Source: Watersipora subatra
Taxonomy: Eukaryota > Bryozoa > Gymnolaemata > Cheilostomatida > Watersiporidae
Assembly: GCF_963576615.1 (NCBI RefSeq)
Contig: NC_088715.1
Span: 64,307,981-64,371,980 of the forward strand
Direction: 5' to 3'
Length of the DNA: 64,000 nucleotides
In this document: positions 10,672-22,088 of the stretch, in pieces
How positions within the stretch are numbered: the stretch's first letter is position 1
Layout of the letters: every line of letters begins with the position of its first letter
Made by a program: the position numbers and the translations under genes
The notes under the pieces: model-generated
What the model saw: the letters and a program-made list of their open reading frames with translations, nothing else
Told to the model about the DNA's origin: nothing
Databases searched by the model: none

Positions 10672-13412
10672 TTCCCCAGATAGCAGCACTCTCTCCCCAG
10701 ATAGCAGCACTCTCTCCCTAGATAGCAGCACTCTCTCCCAAGATAGCAGCACTCTCTCCCTAGATAGCAGCACTCTCTCCCTAGATAGCAGCACTCTCTC
10801 CCTAGATAGCAGCACTCTCTCCCTAGATAGCAGCACTCTCTCCCAAGATAGCAGCACTCTCTCCCTAGATAGCGGCACTCTCTCCCCAGATAGCAGCACT
10901 CTCTCCCTAGATAGCAGCACTCTCTCCCAAGATAGCAGCTCTCTCTCCCTAGATAGCAGCACTCTCTCTCTAGATAGCAGCACTCTCTTCCTAGATAGCA
11001 GCACTCTCTCCCTAGATAGCAGCACTCTCTCCCTAGATAGCAGCACTCTCTCCCAAGATAGCAGCACTCTCTCCCAAGATAGCAGCACTCTCTCCCAAGA
11101 TAGCAGCACTCTCTCCCTAGATAGCAGCACTCTCTCCCTAGATAGCAGCACTATCTCCCTAGATAGCAGCACTCTCTCCCTAGATAGCGGCACTCTCTCC
11201 CCAGATAGCAGCACTCTCTCCCTAGATAGCAGCACTCTCTCCCAAGATAGCAGCTCTCTCTCCCTAGATAGCAGCACTCTCTCCCTAGATAGCAGCACTC
11301 TCTTCCTAGATAGCAGCACTCTCTCCCTAGATAGCAGCACTCTCTCCCTAGATAGCAGCACTCTCTCCCAAGATAGCAGCACTCTCTCCCAAGATAGCAG
11401 CACTCTCTCCCAAGATAGCAGCACTCTCTCCCTAGATAGCAGCACTCTCTCCCTAGATAGCAGCACTATCTCCCTAGATAGCAGCACTCTCTCCCTAGAT
11501 AGCAGCACTCTCTCCCTAGATAGCAGCACTCTCTCCCTAGATAGCAGCACTATCTCCCAAGATAGCAGCACTCTCTCCCTAGATAGCAGCACTCTCTCCC
11601 TAGATAGCAGCACTATCTCCCAAGATAGCAGCACTATCTCCCAAGATAGCAGCACTCTCTCCCAAGATAGCAGCACTCTCTCCCTAGATAGCAGCACTCT
11701 CTCCCTAGATAGCAGCACTTTCTCCCAAGATAGCAGCACTATCTCCCTAGATAGCAGCACTATCTCCCAAGATAGCAGCACTCTCTCCCTAGATAGCAGC
11801 ACTCTCTCCCAAGATAGCAGCACTCTCTCCCAAGATAGCAGCACTCTCTCCCAAGATAGCAGCACTCTCTCCCAAGATAGCAGCACTCTCTCCCTAGATA
11901 GCAGCACTCTCTCCCAAGATAGCTGCACTCTCTCCCAACATAGCAGCACTCTCTCCCAAGATAGCAGCACTCTCTCCCTAGATAGCAGCACTCTCTCCCA
12001 GATAGCAGCACTATCTCCCTAAATAGCAGCACTCTCTCCCAAGATAGCAGCACTCTCTCCCAAGATAGCAGCACTCTCTCCCAAGATAGCAGCACTATCT
12101 CCCAAGATAGCAGCACTCTCTCCCTAGATAGCAGCACTCTCTCCCAAGATAGCAGCACTATCTCCCTAGATAGCAGCACTCTGTCCCAAGATAGCTGCAC
12201 TCTCTCCCAAGATAGCAGCACTCTCTCCCAAGATAGCAGCACTCTCTCCCAAGATAGCAGCACTCTTTCCCTAGATAGCAGCACTCTCTCCCAAGATAGC
12301 AGCACTCTCTCCCTAGATAGCAGCACTCTCTCCCTAGATAGCAGCACTATCTCCCAAGATAGCAGCACTATCTCCCAAGATAGCAGCACTCTCTCCCAAG
12401 ATAGCAGCACTCTCTCCCAAGATAGCAGCACTCTCTCCCTAGATAGCAGCACTCTCTCCCTAGATAGCAGCACTATCTCCCTAGATAGCAGCACTCTCTC
12501 CCTAGATAGCAGCACTCTCTCCCTAGATAGCAGCACTCTCTCCCTAGATAGCAGCACTATCTCCCAAGATAGCAGCACTCTCTCCCTAGATAGCAGCACT
12601 CTCTCCCTAGATAGCAGCACTATCTCCCAAGATAGCAGCACTCTCTCCCAAGATAGCAGCACTCTCTCCCAAGATAGCAGCACTATCTCCCAAGATAGCA
12701 GCACTCTCTCCCTAGATAGCAGCACTCTCTCCCAAGATAGCAGCACTATCTCCCTAGATAGCAGCACTCTGTCCCAAGATAGCTGCACTCTCTCCCAAGA
12801 TAGCAGCACTCTCTCCCAAGATAGCAGCACTCTCTCCCAAGATAGCAGCACTCTTTCCCTAGATAGCAGCACTCTCTCCCAAGATAGCAGCACTCTCTCC
12901 CTAGATAGCAGCACTCTCTCCCTAGATAGCAGCACTATCTCCCAAGATAGCAGCACTCTCTCCCTAGATAGCAGCACTCTCTCCCAAGATAGCAGCACTC
13001 TTTCCCTAGATAGCAGCACTCTCTCCCAAGATAGCAGCACTATCTCCCTAGATAGCAGCACTCTGTCCCAAGATAGCTGCACTCTCTCCCAAGATAGCAG
13101 CACTCTCTCCCAAGATAGCAGCACTCTCTCCCAAGATAGCAGCACTCTTTCCCTAGATAGCAGCACTCTCTCCCAAGATAGCAGCACTCTCTCCCTAGAT
13201 AGCAGCACTCTCTCCCTAGATAGCAGCACTATCTCCCAAGATAGCAGCACTATCTCCCAAGATAGCAGCACTCTCTCCCAAGATAGCAGCACTCTCTCCC
13301 TAGATAGCAGCACTCTCTCCCTAGATAGCAGCACTCTCTCCCAAGATAGCAGCACTATCTCCCTAGATAGCAGCACTATCTCCCTAGATAGCAGCACTCT
13401 CTCCCAAGATAG
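10672..13412. repeat. 21-bp minisatellite (about 130 copies) with higher-order structure
   Basis: Tandem variants of ctctccctagatagcagcact. A marker variant (ctgtcccaagatagctgcac) recurs at 12181, 12769 and 13063, spaced 588 and 294 bp. These are exactly 28 and 14 units, which indicates amplification of multi-unit blocks. An earlier block (gatagcggcactctctcccc and neighbours) recurs about 315 bp apart near 10870 and 11185. Minus-strand reading frames of 445 and 551 codons are by-products of the seven-codon unit. Confidence 0.95.
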
Positions 13413-13491
13413 CATATCTTGTGAACCATATATATATCATATGTAATATCATAGTGAACCAATAACTTTTTATACAATTTTTATATTATAG

Positions 13492-13668
13492 AACTTCCTT
13501 GCGGAGATCCACCTGAGATAGAGAATACTAAAGGTTTTCCAATTGTAACTGGCACAACAGTTGGAGCAGAGGCTAGGTACTCTTGTAAAACAGGTTATGA
13601 GATGTTTGGAGAACCTGTCATCAAATGTCAAGTAAACCAGCAGTGGTCTACTAGCCCTCAGTGCAACA
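13492..13668 (+). CDS. CCP/Sushi exon (module E, third copy)
   Basis: A 177-nt phase 1-1 exon with acceptor atattatag and donor gtaagt. It keeps all cysteines and the Trp. Compared with 5094 it changes VMS to EMF and IEC to IKC in the second half of the module. Confidence 0.85.
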
Positions 13669-13996
13669 GTAAGTGTATTTGGTTGCTAGATCAGTTTGAC
13701 TGGCAAACCGCTTTAAGCAAGCCTCTGTGAGATTATGATTGAAAACATGTGAAGCGATTAACACTGTAGCTAAAGTATCAGTCTTCATGTAACAAATGTG
13801 TGCCCAGTTGACACCATGGTACTATGGCTCTTGCTTGTTATCATGATGTTAGAGTTTTCACTGTTTCAGTTTCCACTGTTTCAGCTTCCACTGTTTCAGC
13901 ATTCATTGTTTCAGCATTCACTGTTTTAGCATTGCTTTATAGTAATTCCTTTAGAGATGGTATAGACAGGAATGTAACATCGCAGTGTTTCTATAG

Positions 13997-14167
13997 GAAT
14001 TAGGTGTGGAGAGCCACCAGATGTTCAAAATGCCCTCAAAAGTGTGGGCGGCCATTATTTGAATGACAGCACGGAGTACGAGTGCCGTATCGGATATCTG
14101 AGGATTGGAAATGAACTAATTTTTTGCCAAGCTGATGGTCATTGGACAGTTGCACCGACTTGCGACG
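13997..14167 (+). CDS. CCP/Sushi exon (module H, second copy)
   Basis: A 171-nt phase 1-1 exon with acceptor tctatag and donor g|gtatgt. Nearly identical in protein to the exon at 9197-9367. Most base differences are silent, which suggests this copy is still under coding constraint. Confidence 0.87.
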
Positions 14168-14371
14168 GTATGTGAATGGGAATTGTGATACCACAACTAC
14201 TTAATTGTAAGCTAATTCCTTGCCAACTTTAAAAACAAATTCCTATAGACAAGCAAAATGTAAAGAATTAAATTATATCTATAAATATAATTTGATATAA
14301 ATTTTTTAGTGACTTCTTGACTTGCTTTACCAACACTAGCGACACAATGAATTGTATTCCATGAAATGAAT

Positions 14372-14900
14372 GCCCTAATGGTTAGCTAATTCCTTGCCAA
14401 CTTTAAAGAAGAACAAATCTTTCTATAGACAAGAAAAATGTAAGGAATTAAAGCTTAACTATGAATATAATTTGTTATCAATTTTACAGGGGCTTCTTGA
14501 CATGCTTTACCAACACTAGCTGATTTCCCTACACTACATGATGCATTGTATTTCATGAAATGAGTGTAACATACTGATACTTGCTTGGTAAAATAATACG
14601 ATTGGTTGTAACTAATAATGCCATACTGGATTATTGCACTGTAAATATGATACACACTGTGTACCACATGCCAATGCAGTGTTACATCCAGCTACACTAT
14701 CACTGAGTAGAGGCCTTACAGCGCGTTCAATATATTGCCATACAAGGTAATGTCGCATAACTAGTTTCCTTAGTCAGTCATAACATACGTGTAAAATCTC
14801 ATGTTTGGTTGGTCTGTGATTTGATAGAATTTGTTTTACAATGCAAAACTTTATAGTATTTCAAGGTCGGCTATTGTTGATCCCATCACAAACAGTAGGA
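14372..14900 (+). repeat. Intron segment almost identical to 9403-9930
   Basis: Starts ccctaatggttagctaattc and stays nearly identical to the B1 intron for several hundred bases. The preceding segment, 14195-14370, is a more diverged version of the same sequence. A late local duplication or gene conversion between the two B units would explain it. Confidence 0.6.
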
Positions 14901-15764
14901 AAACCCTACTAGAAAGACTAGTCTATTTTCTTGGATTCAATGTAGGAACACAGGCTGAGTAGATTGGTAAACTCGTTAGTATATACAAGTCTTCAGGAAA
15001 CAACAGACCTTTTTACAACCAATCTTAAATTATGTAATGTAGCCAATCACATGCCAACTAAAACATCGGGTCGTCTGCGTACCACCGAGTAGAACAAAAC
15101 AGACGTTTATAATGACTGTTTCTTACTGTTGGAATAGTGTCCTATTGCTTTATAGTAGTTTTGTACTAACATTATTGATACTGTTCCAGCTATTGTAAGT
15201 GCACAAAATGCTCTGAAAATAGTAACATTTGAGGCTGCACACCACACAGCCACACCCAATATGATAGTAACTATCAAAAATTCTATTAAAATTTCTCATT
15301 TATTCTAATTGATGATAAGCAGCTGACCCGGTGTTCAGCTGACTTGGTGGCCAATGAAGAACTTGAGCTACTAATTTGCTCTCATATATGTGAAGATGTA
15401 ACTAAAAATAAAATTTAAACAGAGTTGTTTTCTCTCAGTAGATTAATTGATAGCTCTCTGCTTTATCAATCTACTCAGACTGTGATGCTTTATTTAACCT
15501 GAAATTACACACAGAGCATTCAGAATATGCTCCTTATGGTGTTACTTTCAGTTTAAAGTAACTTTTTAACCGCTTTACAACAAGTGAATTCAGATTTATG
15601 TTAAAAACATTGTTTGTTAAAATGTTTTATTTATTTGAAATTTTAACTGCTTTTTGCACTTTCCTCCAATATCAGCACTTTCTGGTTGCTGTTGACTTTG
15701 TAGTGGTGACCTACCTAAGTAAACCATGTATTTGTACAATTATTATCATGTATCTCCTTTTCCT

Positions 15765-16215
15765 CAGGAGGCAGCACTCTTTCCTCAAATAGCAGCACAC
15801 TTTTCTCAGATAGAATCACTCTCTCCCCAGATAGCAGCAATTTTTCCTCAGATAGCAGAACTCTTTTGCCAGATAGCAGCACCCTTTCTCCAGATAGCAG
15901 AACTCTCTTCCCAGATAGCAGCACCCTTTCCCTAGATAGCAGCACTCTCTCCCCAGATAGCAGCAATTTTTCCTCAGATAGCAGAACTCTCTTCCCAGAT
16001 AGCAGCACCCTTTCCCTAGATAGCAGCACTCTCTCCCCAGATATCAGCACTCTCTCCACAGATAGCTGCACTCTCTACTTAGATAGCAGCACTCTCTTCC
16101 CAGATAGCAGCACCCTTTCCCTAGATAGCAGCACTCTCTCCCCAGATAGCAGCACTCTCTACTTAGATAGCAGCACTCGCTACTTAGATAGCAGCACTCT
16201 CTACTTAGACAGCAG
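15765..16215. repeat. 21-bp minisatellite, second locus
   Basis: About 21 copies of the same family as 10672-13412, but more diverged (ttcctcagatagcagaactc and similar). It closes duplication copy B2 as the large array closes copy B1. Confidence 0.9.
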
Positions 16216-16481
16216 CACATTCTTGTTGCTGCTGACTTGGTAGACGAGGAAACAAAATATTCATACAATTATCATCATATATCTCTAAGACAATGCTCCA
16301 TAATTAAACTTGCAGTGGTGACATGCAATGAGGTAGAGTGTAATGTAAAGTACCTTAACTTAAATAACCACCTGCAGTAGACTATCATTGTTAAGACCAT
16401 ATCACTACATGTACTGTTGTCTAATTTAATTCAATATACCCATGAGTGAAGATGAATAGTACAAGTTATGTATTGTTACAG

Positions 16482-16670
16482 TTCTGAGTTGCGGGGTGCC
16501 TCCTACACCCAAAAATAGTGGATTGGTTTCTCTCACTGGAACAGGGTTTGGCGAGACAGCCACCTACCAATGTCTTACTGGCTTTTCGACTGACGATCCA
16601 AAATATATAACATGCCAACTTAATGGAACTTGGAGTCGTGCCCCCAATTGCACTGAAGGTTCATCTAAAG
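16482..16670 (+). CDS. CCP/Sushi exon (last CCP module before the membrane)
   Basis: A 189-nt phase 1-1 exon with acceptor tgttacag and donor g|gtagct. Cysteines SCG, YQC, ITC, NC and Trp in GTWSRAP, then a short linker (TEGSSK). It is not a recent duplicate of any other exon here. An alternative donor 14 bases earlier (gaag|gttcat) would break the phase, so the later one is preferred. Confidence 0.83.
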
Positions 16671-18361
16671 GTAGCTTTACAAGTAGTTTAATTTCTATTG
16701 AAAATTTAATACAATAATGTAATATGTTTATAGTCTGAGGGTTGTAAAAACTATAATAACAAGAGCAGCAAGTTCTTGCTTTGTTGTAAGTCAACAACAA
16801 AGATGTTTTAATGAACAAAAAGCAAAAATAATATGATTAAAAATGACTGAAATAATACAGCTTAATTTATCTAGAAACCAGCTTTTTAGCTCGAAGCATG
16901 TGATTTATGAAACAGCATACTTTAATCTAGCAATATAGTATAGACTGACTGATAGCTACTGTTCTCTCTGTTGATAAACCTTAATAATTGATGAGCGAAG
17001 AATAAATTATATATATTTGATTTATTACAATGAGCTCCTCATCAGTCAGATAACAATTTCTATTGTAAATCTTTTTATCTGAAATCAGCTTTATTTGAGA
17101 TTTGGTTGTAGAGACCCACAGATTATTCGTTACTAGGATGTGACTTTTGGATCAATCTTCAGTTGTTAGAAATGATAAAGTGCAGTATAGATGTCAAAGC
17201 CTTTCATTTTTGTCTTACCATAATAGTTGTTCTAAATGTGCCAACTTTCATGCAATCATGAGCTTATGTAAATATTGGTCAATGTGGAGCTCAAACCTAT
17301 GACAGGCAGCTTATTAAACTGTCACTCTCATCAGCTGAACTAATCAGCCATTTTTCAAAGTTAAATTAGTAATTATGACAATCTTTATTCTCTTTGCTTT
17401 GCAACAAATAAAAAGCCAAGAGCCAAATGCACGGACAAACAGACAGATGAAAAACTAGCAAGCAGTTATAATACAGATACTCATTAAAAATATTAATACC
17501 CACTGATCAGGATGTGGATGGTGAGAGAAGTGTATATGGTTGCTATGACTACAGGTTGCTATGACCACAAGTTTCCATAACAACAGGTTGCTATGACCAC
17601 AAGTTTTTATGACTACAGGCTGCTACAACTACAGGTTGCTATGACTACAAGTTCTTATGACTATAGGCTGCTACGACTACAGGTTGCTACAAATACATGT
17701 TACTGTGACTATAGGTTGCTATGACTATAAGTTGCTATAACTACAGGTTGCTATAATGACTAGCAGTTCCTATGACTACAGATTGCTATAACTACAGATT
17801 GCTATAACTACAGGTTGCTATGACTACAGGTTGTGATGACTACAAGTTCCAATGACTGCAGGTTGCTATAACTACAGGTTGCTATAACTACAGGTTGCTA
17901 TGATTACAGATTGCAATGACTACAGGTTGCGATGACTAGCGGTTGCCGTGACTAAAGATTGCTCTGACTACAAGAAAAGTCAAAGCATGTGTTTTTTATT
18001 CAAATGAAAAATTTTTCATTTGAATTTCATTTATTACAATGATAAAAAAGTACAAACACTTTTTATGAACAGCTAATGAGCAGTGTTTTGCCTAGCAACC
18101 TAAAAATGTTTTGAGTAGCCTGTGGGCCAAAAACTGAAATTTACGATCTACTTCCAAGCAAGGTAAGACAACCCTTGATGCTATGTTTACTCAGATTTAC
18201 CAATGATGAGCACATGGTGACTACCATCTAGACAAGTTAATCTTGCTGATCAAATACTAACAAAGGAAGTGTTAGCGTACAGACTTGAGTGATTTGTCAG
18301 CATTGACTAAAAATAACTGTAGCCTGTGCTACTGAAAACTGCAAGATAAATGCAATATTAG
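16671..18361 (+). other. Intron with a 16-bp minisatellite
   Basis: Apart from the 16-bp array at 17530-17965 no element or coding signature was recognised before the decayed CCP exon. Confidence 0.55.
17530..17965. repeat. 16-bp minisatellite
   Basis: About 27 degenerate copies of gactacaggttgctat. The unit is not a multiple of three and leaves no reading frame. Confidence 0.88.
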
Positions 18362-18569
18362 CTAACTGTGGTGCGCCGCCAGGTGTAGAGAACTCTGATA
18401 AACAGGTGTCTCAATACTCATACAATGATGTTGTATTACATACATTCATTACATACATTCATTACATACATTCATACATCTCATACAATGTTGGTTATAC
18501 ATTAGAAGGCAACTCCACCATTGAATCTCAAGTTATTGGACGCTGGACAGTTAAAACCAGTCTGTGTAG
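18362..18569 (+). pseudogene. Decayed CCP exon (third copy of module D)
   Basis: Homologous to 4287-4457 and 7767-7937, and followed by homologous intron sequence to about 18680. The first Cys (NCG) remains. The segment with Cys2 is replaced by a short tandem insertion of tacattcat units (18440-18480). Cys3 is changed (tgt to tct), and an indel before the end puts the last Cys out of frame. An AG acceptor and a gtag donor are still visible, but including it would disrupt the protein. Confidence 0.8.
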
Positions 18570-19258
18570 GTAGACGATGAAAATGTTGAACATTCTGAAT
18601 GAATTGTCTGATCATTCTGATATTGGCTTAGTAATAGCATAAAACTACAGTATTTAGACTCAGAATAAAGTAACAGGTACATTGGAACAATTAGGAACTA
18701 TATCACCTGCCTTGATAATCAACCCTGCCTTGTGTATGATTGCAGTAAAATCTAAAGTTTATATATTCAATGGTTTCGTACCTGCTTCAGAATGTATCGT
18801 TTACAGTTCATGTCAAAATACTCATCAACATTTTAGTTGATTTCAGTCCTTCATCAGAATAAGATCACCATTTTAGGAAACTGCTCTTCTTCTTTTTAAA
18901 TAAAAACTTTGAAGAGCCTTAATTGCATATGATATCTAAGCTACAAATAAGCTTCACAGAGACTCTGACCGGATAATAAAAACAATATTTATGCTATCTA
19001 TGCAATAGATAGTTGAGGTGTGACATGTTTTAGGTCTACTTTTTATAAAATTGTCTGAAAATGCATAAACACAAAATACAATGTGATAACATAACATAAT
19101 GATTACACACAACAATGTAAACAAAGTAAATAAAGTACAATAGAACATGCTAAGAGTTGATTGGGAAAACCAATGCTGCCACATATTAGTTGCCATAGTA
19201 AATTCTTTTAGCCTTTCCAGCTCATCGCTACAAAAGGTAATATTTTTGATTTTTTTAG
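18570..19258 (+). other. Intron before the transmembrane exon
   Basis: The first 100 bases continue the decayed module-D duplication. Nothing else was recognised. Confidence 0.5.
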
Positions 19259-19433
19259 ATTCAGATAAATCGGGTGTCCCATCATCTGTCAACAACCAGC
19301 AAGATAACAAGTCAGCTGCCATAAGCCAAAATCTTTCTTCTAGCTCCACAACCCTGATCATCTGTATGTCGCTGCTTTCCATTGTTGTTATTGCTCTAGT
19401 AATAGTTGGAGCTTTCTGCTACTTATCAAAGAG
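19259..19433 (+). CDS. Transmembrane exon of the CCP protein
   Basis: The acceptor is ttttttag and the donor ag|gtgagc. The exon enters in phase 1 and leaves in phase 2. It encodes a Ser/Asn/Gln-rich stalk of about 33 residues, then a hydrophobic helix of about 23 residues (starting TLIICMSLLS and ending GAFCYL), then a basic stop-transfer run that continues into the next exon. This anchors the CCP stack as a type I membrane protein. Confidence 0.8.
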
Positions 19434-19499
19434 GTGAGCAGTTACCAACTTTTAATCTCTATGTGAAAGTGCTGCTTGTTCATCTTATGTATTGAAATA

Positions 19500-20105
19500 T
19501 ATAAATTTTATATATATACATGTACATATACATGTGTATGTGTATGTACTTATACATGTAAATATACATGTATATATGTATGTACATGTACATACATATA
19601 TACATGTATATGTGTATGTACATGTACACACATATACATGTATATATGTATGTACATTTACATACACATATACATGTGTATGTGTATGTACTCGTACATG
19701 TACATGCACATATACATGTATATATGTATGTACATGTACATACATATATACATGTATATGTGCATGTACATGTACACATATATACATGTATATATGTATA
19801 CACATGTACATACACATATACATGTGTATGTGTATGTACTCGTACATGTACATGCACATATACATATATGTATGTACATGTACATACATATATACATGTA
19901 TATATGTATGTACATGTACATACACACATACATGCATATATGTATGTACATAAATACACATATAAATGTATATATTTAAATACATGTACATACTCATATA
20001 CATGTATATATGTAAATACATGTACATGTACATACACATATATGTGTATATATGTAAATACCTGTACACACATATAAATGTATACATATATACATATATA
20101 CGCAT
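19500..20105. repeat. Alternating purine-pyrimidine minisatellite (ACATGTATATATGTATGT family)
   Basis: A 600-bp tract of tacatg/tatatg/catgtac variants, nearly all alternating purine-pyrimidine and locally palindromic. All six frames stay partly open by composition alone, so no gene is called. It lies in the intron between the membrane exon and the tail exon. Confidence 0.93.
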
Positions 20106-21074
20106 ATTATAGTAAAGTCAAAGCCGGCTCATCATTTTTCTCACTGATATCAGACATATTTATAACACCACATTCCTTCAGTGATTTTTAGTCAAATTAT
20201 GTATAAAAACAAAGTTTTTTAAACTGTATTTGACACTATGTTGTTAGACGTAGACAAATAATTGCATGTTTATGTATGGTAAAAAAGAAAAATGCAGATC
20301 TTCAGCTTATGTGGTTCTTTAATTTGTCAGATTTGGCTGTAGCGGATCATGACCAAAATCATTTGGTCATCCCTGGTCTACGTTATCTGTTTATATGTAG
20401 TTTTATACACTCAGTTTACTAGTTTAGATGTCAGTTTGGATAAAGCCATACTATTAATTTCTGATAACTTTATTCTTGTTGAGCATGTTTAGGCAAGTGT
20501 CCATGTAATAGGATTAGACTAAACTAATCAATTTCGAGTTGTCTTTGAGTTTTATTAAATTTAGTCAAGTTGATTTCTGAGCAGAAGCATAAGAACAGAA
20601 ACAGATGATACCATCGCCGAGCAGCAGAGGCTAACAGAATAACTTTACTAGTTTCCTTTCCATGTCACTATTTGGCATGTAAAACTACTAGACATTTGCA
20701 AGTCATAAAATACTTGAGGAATGTGAGACTAATGTGCGGAAAAAACATTTCTGCAAGTGTAAGCTTTATGTAAACAACTAGACATTGTTTGATAAAGAGA
20801 ATAGTAATTTGGTGTTTATGCATGTTTTAATAAATTCCAGGGCATAATCTAAAGTTTGTAAATAACCTAGCTTAATTGAAATTTAAGAAAAAATGAGAAT
20901 TTTCTTGTTTTATGCAATTTGAGAGACGCAAACCTGTTGTCATCATATGAAATAATCACTTCATTTCCTACTCTATTATACTATCATACATGTAATAATT
21001 TCCTTCTGACTTGCTATTGAATTAATCTGAATTTCTATTGACTCGCATAAGAATCTTTTTGTTTTTGCTTTCAG
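20106..21074 (+). other. Intron before the tail exon
   Basis: AT-rich, no gene seen. A small perfect hairpin (atgaccaaa/tttggtcat) lies at about 20350-20371. Confidence 0.45.
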
Positions 21075-21156
21075 GAAGAGGAATTTCTTCCCCACATCCT
21101 TAACAAATGCAACGTATGAGGCGGGTGATTTTGGTGAGACGGATGCCGTTTTATAA
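21075..21156 (+). CDS. Cytoplasmic-tail exon with stop codon
   Basis: The acceptor is gctttcag. The first base completes the Arg codon started in the membrane exon. About 26 residues follow, beginning with basic KRNFF and ending GETDAVL, then TAA at 21154-21156. The juxtamembrane positive charges fit a type I topology. A Tyr (ATYEAG) is the only candidate signalling residue. No clear AATAAA was seen close downstream. Confidence 0.75.
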
Positions 21157-22088
21157 GCTCAGTCTTTCATTTTAAGAAACCATCATAAGGACTTCTCCGG
21201 CTCAAACAGAACCCATCCTTTCACGAACTCTAGTTTTCAAGTTCCCTAATAATATAAAGACTGTATATTGATCAATTTGTCTATGGATTATCATCTATTG
21301 TTGTATTTTAGATCACATAGTTTTTTTAATATACACTCAGAAAATCATAACTTTGACATCAGTTAGGATGAGACCAATAATTGATTGAGCAACTGTGTTT
21401 TGTGAAACAATGCATTCACTTTGTCTTAATATAGACCTAAGGCTAAAATTAAGGCAAAGACAAGCATTTCAAGTTGCTGTGCAAATACTAATAGATTTGC
21501 ACTAGATTATCAATGAGCAGAATTAACCCAAAGCGATTACCATGAGCAAACAACTCCGACTGAGCTATGTAGCCTCTCATTTATTGCAAACACTGGTTAT
21601 ATGCTCCTTGCATTTGACACATTTTGTATGGCAGACAAATTGATAGATATTGTGATTGACCCACGACCAAACACGAGCGAAGCGATTGTGCGAAAGATTT
21701 ATGATAAATGCATATGTGCACACAACTCCCGAAAAATTATCCATTAATGGCCATTACCAAATCCTTGTACCGAAATCTTATCAACAAATTTAACAATTTT
21801 TATGTAGAGTCGTTTAAGTATAATTGTGATACAAAACACATATAAACATATTTAAATATGTTACCAAGTCTTTGAAAAGTTTCTGCAATATCCTAAAACT
21901 AACCCATCTGATTGGATTATACACAAATAGACAGATTAATTTGACCTAAAGTCAAAATAAATACTTGACAAGCCTATTTCAATCAAATTTAAGACCCGCC
22001 AACGAAACGCCAATAAGGTCGTGCGACAGAGAGTAGAACCATTAAGTCGTCCGCATTTCACAAGAAAAGTGTGCACATTTCATCAGTC
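21157..22088. other. 3' flank of the CCP gene; dispersed repeat
   Basis: Probable 3' UTR of unknown length, then the repeat at 21661-21742 that pairs in inverted orientation with the window start. No coding signature. Confidence 0.5.
21661..21742 (+). repeat. Dispersed repeat, inverted mate of 1-90
   Basis: Contains ccacgaccaaacac, gatttatgataaatgc and gtgcacacaactcccg, all found reverse-complemented at the window start. Confidence 0.6.

Larger units (their letters stand above)
13435..15670 (+). repeat. Segmental duplication B, copy 2
   Basis: Begins just after the 21-bp array and matches copy B1 from atcatagtgaaccaataac onward. It carries exons 13492-13668 and 13997-14167. It contains an extra partial duplication: about 14200-14370 and 14372-14560 are two differently diverged versions of the same intron segment. 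Confidence 0.78.
523..21156 (+). other. Locus of a multi-CCP (Sushi) single-pass membrane protein, 3' part
   Basis: Eleven intact CCP exons (starting at 523, 2170, 2874, 4287, 5094, 7767, 8540, 9197, 13492, 13997 and 16482), a transmembrane exon (19259-19433) and a terminal exon (21075-21156) splice into one open frame. Each CCP exon length is divisible by three (171-189 nt) and is bounded by phase 1 introns, as is usual for shuffled CCP modules. CCP proteins of this layout are cell-surface adhesion, complement-control or receptor-like molecules; which one this is cannot be told from the sequence. The 5' end, including any signal peptide, lies before the window. Introns are rich in minisatellites and dispersed repeats. 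Confidence 0.85.

Noticed and set aside
5345..13412. Tandem arrays as CRISPR-like loci
   Set aside because: Units are directly adjacent without unique spacers, and the context is an intron of an animal gene.
10654..13415. 445- and 551-codon minus-strand frames (repeated LLSRERV)
   Set aside because: They are by-products of a 21-bp array; the two frames overlap by a frame slip and have no non-repetitive sequence.
19476..20105. Many overlapping frames of Tyr/Met/Ile/His-rich sequence
   Set aside because: Compositional openness of an alternating purine-pyrimidine repeat; open in several frames on both strands.
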